A DNA stretch of 64,000 bases. Source: Dendrolimus kikuchii (taxonomy: Eukaryota; Arthropoda; Insecta; Lepidoptera; Lasiocampidae). Positions 54,001-64,000 of the stretch are shown piece after piece (the stretch's first letter is position 1; every line of letters begins with the position of its first letter). The notes under the pieces are model-generated. The model did not search any database and was not told where the DNA came from. It saw only the letters and a program-made list of their open reading frames with translations. Where the stretch lies: NCBI GenBank assembly GCA_019925095.2, contig CM034409.1:3227001-3291000 (forward strand). Reading direction: 5' to 3'. The position numbers and the translations under genes are program-made.

Positions 54001-57000
54001 TGCAACGTCTTAGAGTCTTGCAGGTTCGAGGATTGGAGAACTGCAAGTGAGTCCATCACCATCAACCGCTCATACCTTTGCCATCCACAACACCAATGCC
54101 ATTCTTAAACAACCCCATGTTGTGGCGCAGAGGGAAAACCTTAACGGAAAATTCCTTCCAAATTATCCCTATCCGAATTTCAACCTTTACGCGTAAAGCT
54201 TACCAGTGAACGGCGCCATTTCCTCCAGTCTAAGAAGTGCTATATCGTTCTTCCTTTTCACCATGTCGTATGCCGGATGTAGGGTGTAGCTCTCCACGTT
54301 TATCTTTGTAACGCCGTCAGTGCAGTCCTGGCCGCCTGCTTCGACGGTCACACAATCCGGACCTTCGTGGCTAACATCGTATTCGCCTAATCTAACGAGT
54401 TTTCTGTAACAGATCTTAGGGTGTGAAAAAAATGTGTGAAAGCCTCGGTCACCAGGGGACGTTGGTAGACTGCGTCGCACCTATCGAAACAAGATCCCAT
54501 TATTTATGTTTATTTTGTCCATACTTAATATTATAAATGCGAAAGTAACTCGTAGGTCTGTTACATTTTTACAGAAAAACGACGTTATGAACTTTGTCGA
54601 AATTTGTTTCCAATAGCGAGAATCGACATAGGATGATTTTTATGACGGAAAAATAAAAAAAAGTAAATTTTCTGGAGGCAGATAGCGCCTGTATAAAAAT
54701 TTGTTGCAATATAACCTATCTTGCATGCTAGATGCCATAATAAACTAAGGTCTAGATATTATAGCCGTGTTAAAGACCATGGTCGGGGGCCAGCTCGGAT
54801 GGGATGCCGTCGTCTCCTTTTGCGAGGCCATCATGTCTGCAAAGGAGGCGGTAGAGCGGGAGACAGAGCGAGTAGCCGCGCTCCTCTCCCGCCGCAGTAA
54901 CAGGTCACGACGCCGGACGGCTCAAGATCTCCGGCTGCCGTGACCGCGCGGCACACGTGACGGTCAGCGGAGACAATAGGCTGTCACCCGCACCTAAGCA
55001 GCACTGAGTCAGGAGAGGCCTGCCCGGTGTGGCGGACCCACACCAGCCGGGGTCGTGGAAGTAAAACTCACGCACATCCCGCGACCCCGGCGTATGGCGA
55101 CAGGTGGACACCAAGGGGTTCTTAGTGGGTGTTCCGGCCTAGCCGGCGAGTTCTACACTACCCCACTGAAGTTTCCATCCGGGATTTCTCCTTTTAAAAA
55201 AAGGAGGCTAGTTGTTGTAAACGAGAAAGTCTGTAAGTAGGAATTAACAATAATGTAATTTTTTTACTATTTCACGTACTGCTAAACGGATTTTGAATAG
55301 AAAGTCGCGTATGATTTGTAGAGATATTGTTCAAATTGGCGAAAATATTATCATAAGTGTTAAATGGGAACCTAGCTGTAATGTTAGAAGAACACTTTAT
55401 ATTAATTTTGTCAAGTTACTTACGGTTTCCCAAAAGCTTTGACTACGTCTAAATTGGTGCAGTGTGCAGCTGTCAGCACATATCTTCCGCTGATGAGAGC
55501 TCCTCCACAAACGAGATATTCTTTCCCGTCTTTATTGAATTCAACCATTGCCAGCCATGGGTGCTCATCTATACCGACTGCTTTCCCACCTGAATATAAG
55601 TCGTCAATAGATGAGAAATGCCAAGAAATGTAGGCCTCAAAAAATATGTACAAAAAATAAGCACTCGTAATACAAACTCAAATATACTGATCCAAATACT
55701 GGCCCAAAAAGGGTGTATTTCTTAGGTAGTCTTCATACCTAATGTGCATATTGTTACAATTACCACGTGCTGACGATGAAGGAAAATATTGTGACGAAAT
55801 CTGCACATCGACATAACCGATGTATTAAACCCATCAAGCAGCCTTGGACAAACGTGGTGGGAATACTCGCCGTTCTCTTAAAACATTGGTAAATCCGAAC
55901 TGTGCTATGCGGTGGGATGTTTATGAGCTGTTATTATATAAAAAGCAACCCATAATGTAGTGTTCAAGGAAAACCACACAGCGAGCAAGAGACACGTTCT
56001 TGAGAACTGTTGCGTATGATAGCTCGGGGAAGTGGGGATGAACGCCCAATCGATGCCGAGAGGTGTGGTGGTAGAAAGTGGACCTAAACACCATTCTATT
56101 CATTTTTCACCATTCTATTCATTCATTCATTTCTAAACAGTTCCTCGGAACACTCTCCATTATACAGACGGCAGAGAATGCAGATGTGCGTAATCTCTGA
56201 AGGCGTCCAGACCATCTGTATGGGATCGTCCACTGTGAATATAGGTCGAAAGGCGAAGTGAAGTGTTTTATTTAACGTGGTAGAGCTATGCTGGAATTAT
56301 TACCATCTAGATATAACAGTTCTGAGGGCCGGATCGATCGGTATTATATCATGTTCTCATAGAATGTCGGCACTCCTTTTTATTGGGTGAGTTCAGCAGA
56401 CAGGCAGACGGCTCACCTGATGGAACCCGATTACCATCGCCTATGGACATTTGCTACACTAAAGGTACTACAGATGCACTGCTGCTCTCTAAAAAGAGGC
56501 TGGAACCTGACCAATGACGCCGGAACACAACTCAAAGTTGTTATGGCGGAATACTCTAGACCAGGGGTGGTAGCCATCCAGTCGGACAAATGCCCTACCA
56601 CCTGGCTGTAGGTTGTTTTGTCGCCTCTTACGACAGGCCTCCCCAACACAGGAAACTATATACTTTCTCCGTTTCTACTCGGAGAACGGAGAAAGAATAT
56701 AACAAAAGCACGGAGACGGCGTGAAACGATTAGCTTTGAGCTAATTGTATTTCGAACGATGAGTAATGAGTCCACATGGCTCAATTCCCCCTCTAATCCA
56801 TTGCCATATACCGTTCCTCCTGTTTGATCTTTCTATCCCATCCCACCTAATTCGTCCTAAAAGGCTAGCAACGCTTTGGTTTCGCCCTTGCTGTTGCAAA
56901 GGTCTATAGATGATTTCCATTTTCCCTTACTTGGGGCGTCTGACTTATTGCTAGCTTCGCAATAAAACAAGTATTTACCAAGAATTCTATTGCCGGCTGA

Positions 57001-60000
57001 GCTATCGTAGCCGCAGCATCTACTGCTAGGGTCCGGTGGGAAAGCAGATAGCTGAGCAGTGCACTTTTTACTTAAGTCACGAATGGGAGCGGGAACAGAT
57101 AAGCTGCAGCACACTTTATGTGAATCACCTTTGCACCTGAAATTGAAATAAATTCATTTACTTTGCTTAAAAGCATTAATGCTTTGGATGGCTATATCCT
57201 TACGCCAGCTCTCTGGTCACGTGACACGTTTTCCAGATGTTTGACGACGTCTCCATGAAGTTTTAGAGTGTCGGGACCCCATGGACTCAGGATTTCGACA
57301 TCAAATATAGATGTAAATACGTAACCAATTTCCAATGGTTTTTTTTATTTTTTATTGCAGGAGTTCAGCAGACAGGCAGACGGCCCACTGGATGGAAAGC
57401 GGTTACCATCGCCTATGGACATTTGCAACACCAAAGGTGCTACAAATGCGCTGCTGCCCTCTTAAGGGAGACTGGAACCTGGTCACTAATGCCGGAACAC
57501 AACACAAGGTTGTTATGGCGGCATACTCTAGATCAGGGGTGGTCGCCATCCAGTCGGGCAAATACCCTACCACCTGGCTGTGGGTTGTTTTGTCGCCTCT
57601 TACGACAGGCCGCCTGGCCGCAGGAAATTGTATTCTTTCTCCGTTCCTGCACGGATGGTGGGATATTTGCGGCTTTTAAAGGCTTAGGAAGATGTGACGC
57701 GCCCAGAGTGTTAATACAAGTCACGTCCCACTCTAGAGGGCGACCTTCCAGGGTACCAAAGTCATCCCATCCAGTTTACTGCTATTGTCCCAGATTAGAT
57801 TGTTAATTTTTTTGAATGAGTTCAGCAGACGTGCAGCCGGCTCGCCTGATGGAAAGCGATTACCATCGCCTATGGACACCTGTAACACCAAATGTACGAC
57901 CCACGTGCTGCCGCTCTCTAAAGGGAGACTGAAACCTAGCCACTAATGCCGGAACACAATTCAAAGTTGTTATGGCTGCATACTCTAGACCAGGGGCGGT
58001 AGTCATCCAGCCGGGCAAATCCCGAGTCTGTGGGTTGTTTTGTCGCCTCTTACAACAGGCCGCCCGGCCGCAGGATATTGTATTCTTTTTCTGTTTCTGT
58101 ATATAACATTATATAAAATTTGTTGATATAAAGACGTAGGTTAATTTACAAGACATTGAACAACAGGAGTTGTAATAAAAAATCTCAAAACTCAAGATGA
58201 CAAAATATGATAAATTGACCGTCTCGGCTATCCTTTACAGAAGGTCAAGATAACTGGTTTCAATCTGTCTGTTAAGTATTATAACAGTATTTTTTGTTCT
58301 GTGAACAATTTTTTGCGATTCCTGTTGGCTTCATTGAGTAACATACAATGCATATATATATATATATTATCACGCTTGTTTCCCACTGGAGTAGGCAGTA
58401 GAACCTGACGAATACTTTTCGCTTCATCAACTTTCATTAACCTCTTCATAAACATATACGTGTATTTAAAGTCCTCTTTACCTGACTTTTCTTCAAAATG
58501 TCTTCAATTTTATTATGGTCGCGGTTTACCGGTACCGACATAACGTACTTGTTTCATATTACATGAGTTCAGCAAAAAGGCAGGCGGCCCGCCTGATGAA
58601 AGGCGATTGCTATCGTATATGGACATTATAACACCAAAGGTGCTATAAATGTATTGCCGCTCTCTAAACGGAGACTGGCATCTGGCCACTAGTGCCGGAA
58701 TACAACTCAAGGTTGTTATGGCGGCATACTCTATATCAGGGGTGTTGGCAAATATCTATCACCTAGCTGGTGGCTGGCAATGCAATATTGTAGACAAACA
58801 ACAAAAAGTGGCAGTGGGCTGGTCACGTCTGCCGCAGGAGCGATGGCCGATGTAGCAGACGAGTCCTGGAGTGGAGACAGCGTCTCGGTAAAGGTAGTGC
58901 CGGACGCCCTCCAGCCCGATGGACCGACGACCTGTGCAAGGTCGCCGGTAGGCGCTAGATTAAGAAGTCAGAGGACAGGGATGAGTGGCGCTGACTTGGG
59001 GAGGCTTACGTCCAGCGGTGGACGGCGACGATAACAAAAACAAAACAGCTTATAGTATTAAGAGCAATATCAATAAAAATATACATAGTATTAAGAAAAT
59101 ACAATTAAATACTAAAATTAAAATAAATTTAAATTCTTTATTATAAACTAGCTGACCCGGCAAACTTCGTAACGCCTCAGAATCAGTAAACAATAAAAGT
59201 TGATTTCTGAACGACGGGACGAACATCAAACGTTTGACGTTCAAAAAAAAAACTTCACTTTTAAATTTAATTTGATTTCTGAACGACTTTTAAATTTAAT
59301 GGATTTCTAAACGACGGGACGAACATCAAATATTTGACAGATAGGAATAGTTTCTAAGGGAGGGCGAAATTGTTGTTTTTACTATATTCCAAGCATTTTT
59401 TTCATATTTACTCACCTTTTAAACCTTCCCTAGACTTCCACAAATAATTCAAGACCAAAATTAGCCAAATCAGTCCAGCCGTTTTCGAGTTTTAGCGAGA
59501 CTAACGAACAGCAATTGATTTTTATATATATCGGTATAGAGTGTAATAAATGAATCGCTACAAAAGGGAAGCGTGCTCGGAAGGGGTTGGCTGGATTGCC
59601 ACGTTGTGTGACATGTTGATTCGCTGGGCGAAGTACGAACCAGCTTATTTGGTCACGGGTATCCCCATGCAATAAGTTAAAGAGACTATTTATCTATATT
59701 ATACATACAAACATACATGTAAATAAAATTGAAGTATCTGTTTGTGACGTCAAAATAACAGCTTTTTACTAAATGCGTATGAAAGTATATACCAATTTTG
59801 GATTGTTTAGGACCGAATTTGATGGGACCTTAATTGGCAGATAAGTGATGGTATAAGGAGTAACTTACGTTACTTTATTTTTACTTTTTTTAGGGTTCCG
59901 CGAAAGAAACAACCACGCGGACGAAGTCTCGGGCACATACTTTAGGGGGTCGAGATTATACGATGAATTTCAAAAAAGAGAAAATGTCAGGGGCAAATTC

Positions 60001-63000
60001 GAACCAGCAGATTCCGTAAATGCAATTTTAGATCTTTTGTGTTTTTTCACGTGATTGAATAAAAGTCAAATAAAATGTCGTGCTGAAAACCGTTAAAATA
60101 GTTTTAATTCTGACAAGGTCTCATTTCGATAATAAAAACTATGTAACAAAAAAAATTGAAATATATTCCAAATCTCGGTCGTAGTAAAATTTTCTTTGTG
60201 TTGTTCTTTGTTGTCAAAACTGGTAAAGCAATTTGTTGCTTGATCGTACAAGTACACAGATGGTCATGAAGACTGTATAAGTGTATAACTAAACAATTGT
60301 AAAAACTAATAGTTACCCAGATTCCTCCAGATATTTCTTGTCTTCTGTTTTTGTTAAATTAGCACAAGAGTCAATGTCGACACATTTACCAGTGAGGCCG
60401 TCAGGTGTCTTACATTTCAGTGGACAACATACCTGAAACTATTGCCATAAATTTTAAGTGTTGCCAGTAGATAATATGCATCTCAAATGTTACTCGTCGG
60501 TTCAAACCAATTTTCGTTGTCAGTACTGTGGCGAGTGATGGTGGAACAATCTAGTTGGTTTAAGAAGTTTTAGAAAAAGATAGAAGATTCTGGAGGGAAA
60601 AGACAAAGATAGATAGATGTTAGAAAGGGATAGACGATGAACGAAAGTTCTTGAATAGAAAGTTCGGGAAGGAAAAGACAGAGATAGATGGTTGCTTAGA
60701 AAGGGACAGATAGTAAATAAAAGAATAACGAAAAGAAGATCGAAATTATGAGTTCCAGAAGATTCTTTCGGGTATTTAAGCAGCGTAAGGCGCGCCTACC
60801 GGGCAGTTTAGAGTTGAGTCCAGTTCAAGACAGCGAAGCGACAAGTTTAATAGAAGACAGTGACGAGTTAAGTGGTCAATTTAGTGACGAGTTCAGTGGA
60901 CATTTAAGTGAAGAAGGAGTGTAGCGTAGTTCGAGATACGAACCAGAAGCGAGCTACTCGTGGTAATATCGAAGGTGAGCACTGCAGTAGCCGGAGGTGG
61001 TCTACGCAGTATCGGCGACGGTATTGTGAGTGAGACACCTTATCGTCGGGACGGCGCATCTGTACGCACGACTTACGGTTGCCCCTGTGGGCAACCCTGC
61101 GGAGAGGTATTACGTGCGGCTGTGTGTCAATAAAAGGGTTACTTAAAAGAACTGGTGTTTCCTTCCAATCCCAAGTGCTTACCCCCGCTCGCATAACAGT
61201 ATTTTTGACAGATCTTAACTCTAATTTTTTCCTAACTTCATCGTGATGAAATTTGCACATCGAGATATATCAGATATGTCTAGACATGTGCGCCGCGTTG
61301 TTACACACGGTTGTGGCGGTGTGCTGGAGATTTGGCGCCGTTAAAAATCTCTTTCTTCTGTTTTTTTAAATTTATTTCTATAAATTAGTACAACGAAGGA
61401 AACTTAACTTATGCTTATGCTTTACTGCATCTATGTTTGCTTCGAATAATAGTCACATATAAAATGGGAACTATGCCTATTTAGGTATAATTCAAAGATG
61501 CGAATACTTCCTCTGTTCTTTTCAGACTATCCGTCTTTTCTATACCATGCTAGCGATGTAACGAACGGTTTTATAGAGCTTAAGTTGGCTATAAATGTAA
61601 AAATAATATGGAAATTGTTTACAACTGGACCAAAGCTTACTAACCGTAAGCGCCGCGCGCCGGTGCAGCTGTATGTATATTGTATATGTCACCGTCAAAT
61701 TGTAAATATCGTTAGATTATAATCTATCTCGCGAGATTGTTAATCTGTCGAAATATTTTGAACCGTAACATACTGCTTACAATTTAAGGTATAGTTTTTC
61801 GGTAGATTATATATCGACGTGAAATCGTCAAACTGTGATAATGTATGACATGGAACGTACCTCGCGCGCTGATTGGTAGTCTTACCGTAGGTCGTTCTGT
61901 GTCCATATAATTAAAAACAGGTGTCAGTCAAAGAAACTAAATGCCCTTCAAAAATTATGACATCAAGTATGTATTTATTATTTATTAGGTTATTAATAGT
62001 TCTGACATAATGTTAATAAAAATAACGAAATTTTGTCTTAGAAATAAAAATGTTTTAACAAAAAAGAAACCAACTTCAAGACTAACTATAAATTTTCTAC
62101 ATCTTGAAGTCGGTGCCAAGTAAAAGGTAAAAATGACTATATACATTGTTACAATGTAACGTTGCACTTGCACTATTAAAAAAGACATAAGCAATGACAG
62201 TACTAATGTCAAACTATGTCACTGTTAAGAAGAGTTTTAAAAATAAAAAGCTGTGACGGCGGTTAAGTTGTGACTCGCTCGAAATTCAAAAATATCAGCT
62301 GTTATAATTCTTTTATAAATAACATTCCAAACTATTCAAAACTTCCTATAACGTTATTAAAATAACTACGTGTTCCCGCTGGGGTGAGTTCCTATCCATA
62401 GATGTAATATTTACCTGTTCTACTACTTAAAACTAAATATAATTAATTGAGTTGATTTAGTTTTCTAACTGAGGACACTGTCAAACCTAATGCCTATTCT
62501 TCGTCATCTAATTCCAGGACCAAGGCTACTCTTACTTTGACTAAGCAATTATTCGCCAGGTGGGAGGGCATTTGCCCGACTGGATGGCTACCACCCCTGG
62601 TCTAAAGTATGTCGCCATAACAACCTTGAGTTGTGTTCCGGCATTAGTGACCAGGTTCCAGTTTCCCTTAAGAGAGCAGCAGCGCATTTGTAGCAACATT
62701 GCTGTTGCAAATGTCCATAGGCGATGGTAACCGCTTTCTATCAAGTAGGCCGTCTGCCTGTCTGCTGATTTCCTGCAATAAAAAAAAATATATACAACCA
62801 GGGCAACATAAAGCCGCCAATGAATGGCGAACTAAGCCGCGGAAGTAGCCAGCGGCCACCGAACGCTGCAGATTGGCCAACGAGAGCTGCTGCGAAGTCA
62901 TCGCCATGCGGAGAAGACTCCAGCAGCTCCAAACCCAATTACCGGTGGGTAGTTGCCCACTGAGTTGCAGCCGGGGTAAAGAGGTAAAACCTCGAGGCCC

Positions 63001-63819
63001 CAACCTACTTATTAAAAATAACGAGGTAGAAGACCCTGGAAAAAAAAGGCCAACATATGCCAGACGCGGACAATGGCCGATCGAGCTAATATTAGAGCTG
63101 TGGAACAACTTGACTCAGAAGAGTTTCCAAGGCTTCGACAGGCCAGTGTACTACCCTTTTGTGCATAGAAATCCACCGGTTGTCACGGAACGGATTAACT
63201 ATACTACCTACATAAAAATTTTAATGCTACGGTGGTTCGGGCATGTGGAAAGAATGCATGATGAAAGAATGACTAAACAGATATACAATGCAAAAGTGGA
63301 TGGATGCAGAAGTCGTGGAAGGCCACGACACACCTTCCATGATCAAATTGATCGTGTAGCAGCAGAAGGTGATGTCAGGAGCCTTAAGAACAGACGAGCG
63401 TGCATGACAAGAGTTATGAATGTCAAGGAAGCAAGTGAGGTGTGTAAGAATAAGCCTAAATGGCGCTCTGTCGTTCGTGCCTACCCCGCAAGGGAACTGG
63501 CGTGAAGACATGTATGTATGCTACATAATTATCTTGTATAGTTCATTGACTCACCTAAACCTATTCTGTGGCCAAGGAGGAGGAGCTGACTCCTTCCCCT
63601 ACGTCACAACAACAACAAGATATTGCAAAATATTCTCATCTAGACGTTATGGCTAGGTCATTCTTACCGTGTTAGTCGTGTTGTTGCACATCGATTTTTT
63701 AACTTGCTCTCTGTCATGAGCAGTTATGTTTGGTTTCTGAACAAGGCCCAAAAGAACCTCACAATCGAAGATCGGCACACACTCGCCTTGAGCACCCGTT
63801 GACGTAGTGCATATCGTAT
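50835..63819 (-). CDS. Double clip-domain serine protease, gene 2 (PAP/PPAE-like), 5' exon outside
   Basis: Seven exons (63668-63819, 60317-60432, 56979-57136, 55424-55589, 54204-54403, 53038-53189, 50835-51092) give 400 residues in one frame. Clip 1 runs from 'ICTTSTGAQGECVPIFDC' to 'VCCP'. Clip 2 runs from 'CKTPDGLTGKCVDIDSC' to 'CKGDSHKVCC'. Then come a linker, the activation site 'GNR|ILGG', His ('LTAAHC'), Asp ('RKNDIALLRL') and Ser ('CRGDSGGPLVY') with Asp six residues before Ser (trypsin-like). Every intron matches gene 1 in position and phase, so the pair arose by tandem duplication. The signal-peptide exon lies right of 64000. Expected role from the family: a secreted zymogen activating prophenoloxidase or a partner protease. 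It looks fully intact. Confidence 0.9.
51130..51540. repeat. Intron 7 with a 54-bp tandem duplication
   Basis: 'tgtgggccctcctaggtctg' through 'tcaccttcctcaacaa' occurs twice back to back (~51158-51211, ~51212-51265). The block keeps long frames open on the plus strand, but no protein family is recognised. Confidence 0.6.
51550..52410 (-). pseudogene. LINE ORF2 C-terminal remnant, antisense pair of fragments
   Basis: 51558-51890 on the minus strand reads 'RRSGLRHRFTVETLPVRTKR', 'FASTFLLRTAELWNALPESV', 'FKSRVNRYYLG'. 52022-52300 reads 'KTYTLTVVPVHKFKVAQRTM' and 'EQAMLGLPLMDWPRRLRE', typical of the region after the reverse transcriptase. Both fragments are in order for one ORF2 with frame breaks between. 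Confidence 0.65.
52411..53037. repeat. Intron 7: degenerate tail repeats
   Basis: 52570-52870 ('atatataaaaatgaatcgta', 'gggcaggacgtctgccgggacagctagtag') is the 'cccggcagctag' type of dispersed repeat. Confidence 0.5.
53038..53189 (-). CDS. Protease gene 2 exon 7
   Basis: 152 nt, acceptor 'atattttag', donor 'gaa|gtaagc'. Completes Glu, then 'FIRPICLPTNDLILNPPEDL', 'YVAGWGATETK', 'LPYVPLE'. Confidence 0.93.
53190..54203. other. Intron 6 of gene 2
   Basis: AT-rich, with a GC-richer repeat-like stretch at 53640-53990 ('tacggctcgagtctcaatgg'). No element class assigned. Confidence 0.4.
54204..54403 (-). CDS. Protease gene 2 exon 6 (catalytic Asp)
   Basis: 200 nt, acceptor 'atctgttacag', donor 'g|gtaagc'. 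Encodes 'KLVRLGEYDVSHEGPDC', 'GGQDCTDGV' (extra disulphide pair), 'YDMVKRKNDIALLRLEEMAP' with the catalytic Asp. Confidence 0.93.
54404..54778. repeat. Intron 5 of gene 2: RTE-tail remnant
   Basis: 'catacttaatattataaatg' followed by 'cgaaagtaactcgtaggtct' is the start of a common lepidopteran tail repeat. Confidence 0.5.
54782..55205 (+). mobile_element. R1-type LINE 3' end
   Basis: 54782-54943 encodes the ORF2 end: 'VGGQLGWDAVVSFCEAIMSA', 'KEAVERETERVAALLS', an Arg-rich tail and stop. A GC-rich 3' UTR follows, to 'ctccttttaaaaaaagg'. Inserted antisense in intron 5 of gene 2. No clear target duplication. Confidence 0.7.
55424..55589 (-). CDS. Protease gene 2 exon 5 (activation loop, catalytic His)
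   Basis: 166 nt, acceptor 'gacttatattcag', donor 'aaacc|gtaagt'. Encodes 'GGKAVGIDEHPWLAMVEF', 'CGGALISGRYVLTAAHC' and 'VVKAFGK'. Confidence 0.93.
55590..56375. other. Intron 4 of gene 2, left part
   Basis: 'gacgaaatctgcacatcgac' (55793) resembles 'gatgaaatttgcacatcgag' (61244), a short shared repeat. No other element recognised. Confidence 0.4.
56376..56685 (-). repeat. SINE family 1, antisense copy
   Basis: 'gttcagcagacaggcagacg' to 'ctccgtttctactcgg'; moderately diverged. Confidence 0.8.
56750..56968 (+). repeat. SINE family 2, sense copy ending at a splice site
   Basis: 'ttctatcccatcccacctaa', 'gctagcaacgctttgg', 'gttgcaaaggtctatagatg', 'ttgctagcttcgcaataaaa': the common lepidopteran tail. 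Its end lies about 10 bp from exon 4 of gene 2. Confidence 0.7.
56979..57136 (-). CDS. Protease gene 2 exon 4 (end of clip 2, linker)
   Basis: 158 nt, acceptor 'caatttcag', donor 'cttg|gtaaat'. Encodes 'CKGDSHKVCCSLSVPAP', 'KKCTAQLSAFPPDPSSRCCG' and 'YDSSAGNRIL' before the activation bond. Confidence 0.92.
57339..57655 (-). repeat. SINE family 1, full-length antisense copy
   Basis: 'tttttattgcaggagttcag' to 'ctccgttcctgcacgg'. First of three copies in the same orientation in intron 3 of gene 2. Confidence 0.85.
57806..58100 (-). repeat. SINE family 1, antisense copy
   Basis: 'tgagttcagcagacgtgcag' to 'gccgcaggatattgtattc', with an internal deletion after 'gggcaaatccc'. Confidence 0.8.
58101..58559. 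other. Intron 3 of gene 2
   Basis: Contains a short (AT)n run at ~58352-58368. Otherwise unassigned. Confidence 0.4.
58560..58755 (-). repeat. SINE family 1, truncated antisense copy
   Basis: 'tgagttcagcaaaaaggcag' to 'atactctatatcaggggtg', then replaced by LINE sequence. Confidence 0.7.
58790..59035 (+). pseudogene. LINE ORF C-terminal remnant
   Basis: Across frames: 'WAGHVCRR' type text, 'RVLEWRQRLGKG', 'GRPPARWTDDLCKVAG', 'AEDRDEWR', 'GEAYVQRWTATIT': the end of a non-LTR reverse transcriptase protein. Frame-shifted. Confidence 0.6.
59145..59545. repeat. Dispersed repeat 'ctagctgacccggcaaac'
   Basis: From 'aaactagctgacccggcaaa' to 'gatttttatatatatcggta'. A 'gatttctgaacgacgggacg' segment is duplicated inside (59200 and 59305). 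Confidence 0.6.
59690..60110. repeat. Degenerate RTE-tail and 'accgttaaaa' repeats
   Basis: 59830-59945 ('ttccgcgaaagaaacaacca', 'cgcggacgaagtctcgggca') parallels 35160-35265. 60055-60105 is the 3240-type tail. Confidence 0.5.
60317..60432 (-). CDS. Protease gene 2 exon 3 (clip 1 end, clip 2 start)
   Basis: 116 nt, acceptor 'agtttcag', donor 'ctgg|gtaact'. Encodes 'VCCPLKCKTPDGLTGKC', 'VDIDSCANLTKTEDKKYLEE' and 'SG'. Reference for judging the altered exon 3 of gene 1. Confidence 0.92.
60527..61198 (+). repeat. Solo LTR, family B
   Basis: TGTGGCG to CATAACA, with 'cgggtatttaagcagcgtaa' (TATA), 'caataaaaggg' and the 3' block 'tggtgtttccttccaatccc' shared with 5132-5746. Flanks 'gtac' and 'gtat'. 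It sits in intron 2 of gene 2. Confidence 0.75.
61199..62554. other. Intron 2 of gene 2, mostly unassigned
   Basis: 62085-62125 carries 'ctacatcttgaagtcggtgc', shared with 37590 and 46000. The ORF at 61498 has no domain. Confidence 0.4.
62555..62788 (+). repeat. SINE family 1, 5'-truncated sense copy
   Basis: 'cgccaggtgggagggcattt' to 'ttcctgcaataaaaaaaata'. Confidence 0.8.
62800..63060. repeat. Dispersed repeat shared with 27215
   Basis: 'gaagtcatcgccatgcgg', 'ccggggtaaagaggtaaaac', 'gaggccccaaccta' and 'gaagaccctgg' appear in the same order at 27215-27345. An ORF reads through it into the RTE fragment, but the fusion is fortuitous. Confidence 0.55.
63231..63517 (+). mobile_element. RTE-like LINE 3' fragment
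   Basis: 'ggtggttcgggcatgtggaa' to (TATG)n; target duplication 'atgctac' at 63224-63230 and 63518-63524. 150 bp from the donor of gene 2 exon 2. Confidence 0.85.
63668..63819 (-). CDS. Protease gene 2 exon 2 (clip domain 1)
   Basis: 152 nt, acceptor 'ctgtttttag', donor 'acg|gtaaga'. Encodes 'TICTTSTGAQGECVPIFDC', 'EVLLGLVQKPNITAHDREQV' and 'SMCNNTTNT'. Starts two bases into a codon, so a preceding exon ending in one base is required, as in gene 1. Confidence 0.92.
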
Positions 63820-64000
63820 CTAAAAACAGAATTGAAAAAAATGTGCAGTTCACACGCAGTAGAAGTAGAACAAAGTGTGACATGGGGTTGGAGGGATGCT
63901 AAATTCGTGACGTCACATTTCATACATTATATCGTTATAATATATTTAAACTTTAAAATACGATAGGGTATAGCCGGGTTTCTAAGTAGAAAAGTACGCC
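63820..64000. other. Start of intron 1 of gene 2
   Basis: No signal-peptide exon found before the window ends. Contains 'gcagttcacacgcagtagaa', a short repeat also at ~5059. Confidence 0.5.

Noticed and set aside
62873..63505. 210-residue plus-strand ORF
   Set aside because: A chance fusion of a dispersed repeat (shared with 27215) and an RTE fragment whose target duplication marks the join at 63231.

Overview
This 64-kb window is animal nuclear DNA, almost certainly from a lepidopteran (moth or butterfly). The genes have short, phase-conserved exons separated by kilobase introns. Nearly everything else is transposon sequence of lepidopteran type: an RTE-like LINE ending in (TATG)n, SINEs sharing the LINE-type 'accatcaagtgggccgtctgcctgtctgc' tail, R1-type LINE 3' ends, BEL/Pao, gypsy-like solo LTRs and mariner/maT elements. 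I see no bacterial or organellar features, and no rRNA or tRNA gene.

Two tandem paralogous genes on the minus strand encode serine proteases with two clip domains, of the prophenoloxidase-activating proteinase (PAP-2/PAP-3, PPAE) type. Gene 1 runs from the start codon at 47080 to the stop at 26517. Its eight exons give a predicted 425-residue secreted zymogen, provided exon 3 is spliced as proposed. Gene 2 (63819 to 50835) shows seven exons and 400 residues; its signal-peptide exon lies beyond the right edge. Both keep the His/Asp/Ser triad, a trypsin-type S1 Asp and a K/R-I activation site. Intron positions and phases match one for one.

On the plus strand, two small consecutive exons (21570-21631 and 23057-23130) encode part of the IMD (I-BAR) domain of a missing-in-metastasis (MTSS/mim) homologue. 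The other mim exons were not found. If the gene continues to the right, the protease pair is nested inside it in antisense.

Layout: 1-21.5 kb is transposon-rich and includes an internally deleted BEL/Pao element (7213-11457). 21.5-23.2 kb holds the mim exons. 26.5-47.1 kb is protease gene 1, its introns filled with RTE, LINE, mariner, SINE and a minisatellite. 50.8-63.8 kb is protease gene 2. The most striking observations are where insertions meet exons: an RTE whose 15-bp target duplication copies a mim splice donor, a minisatellite that appears to supply the end of a clip-domain exon and its donor, a 1285-bp mariner 22 nt from a donor, a SINE tail 10 nt from another donor, and an exon bracketed by inverted RTE copies. 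I found no convincing wholly new system; the novelty lies in these gene-transposon junctions. All splice sites and protein assignments were read by eye and need transcript support.
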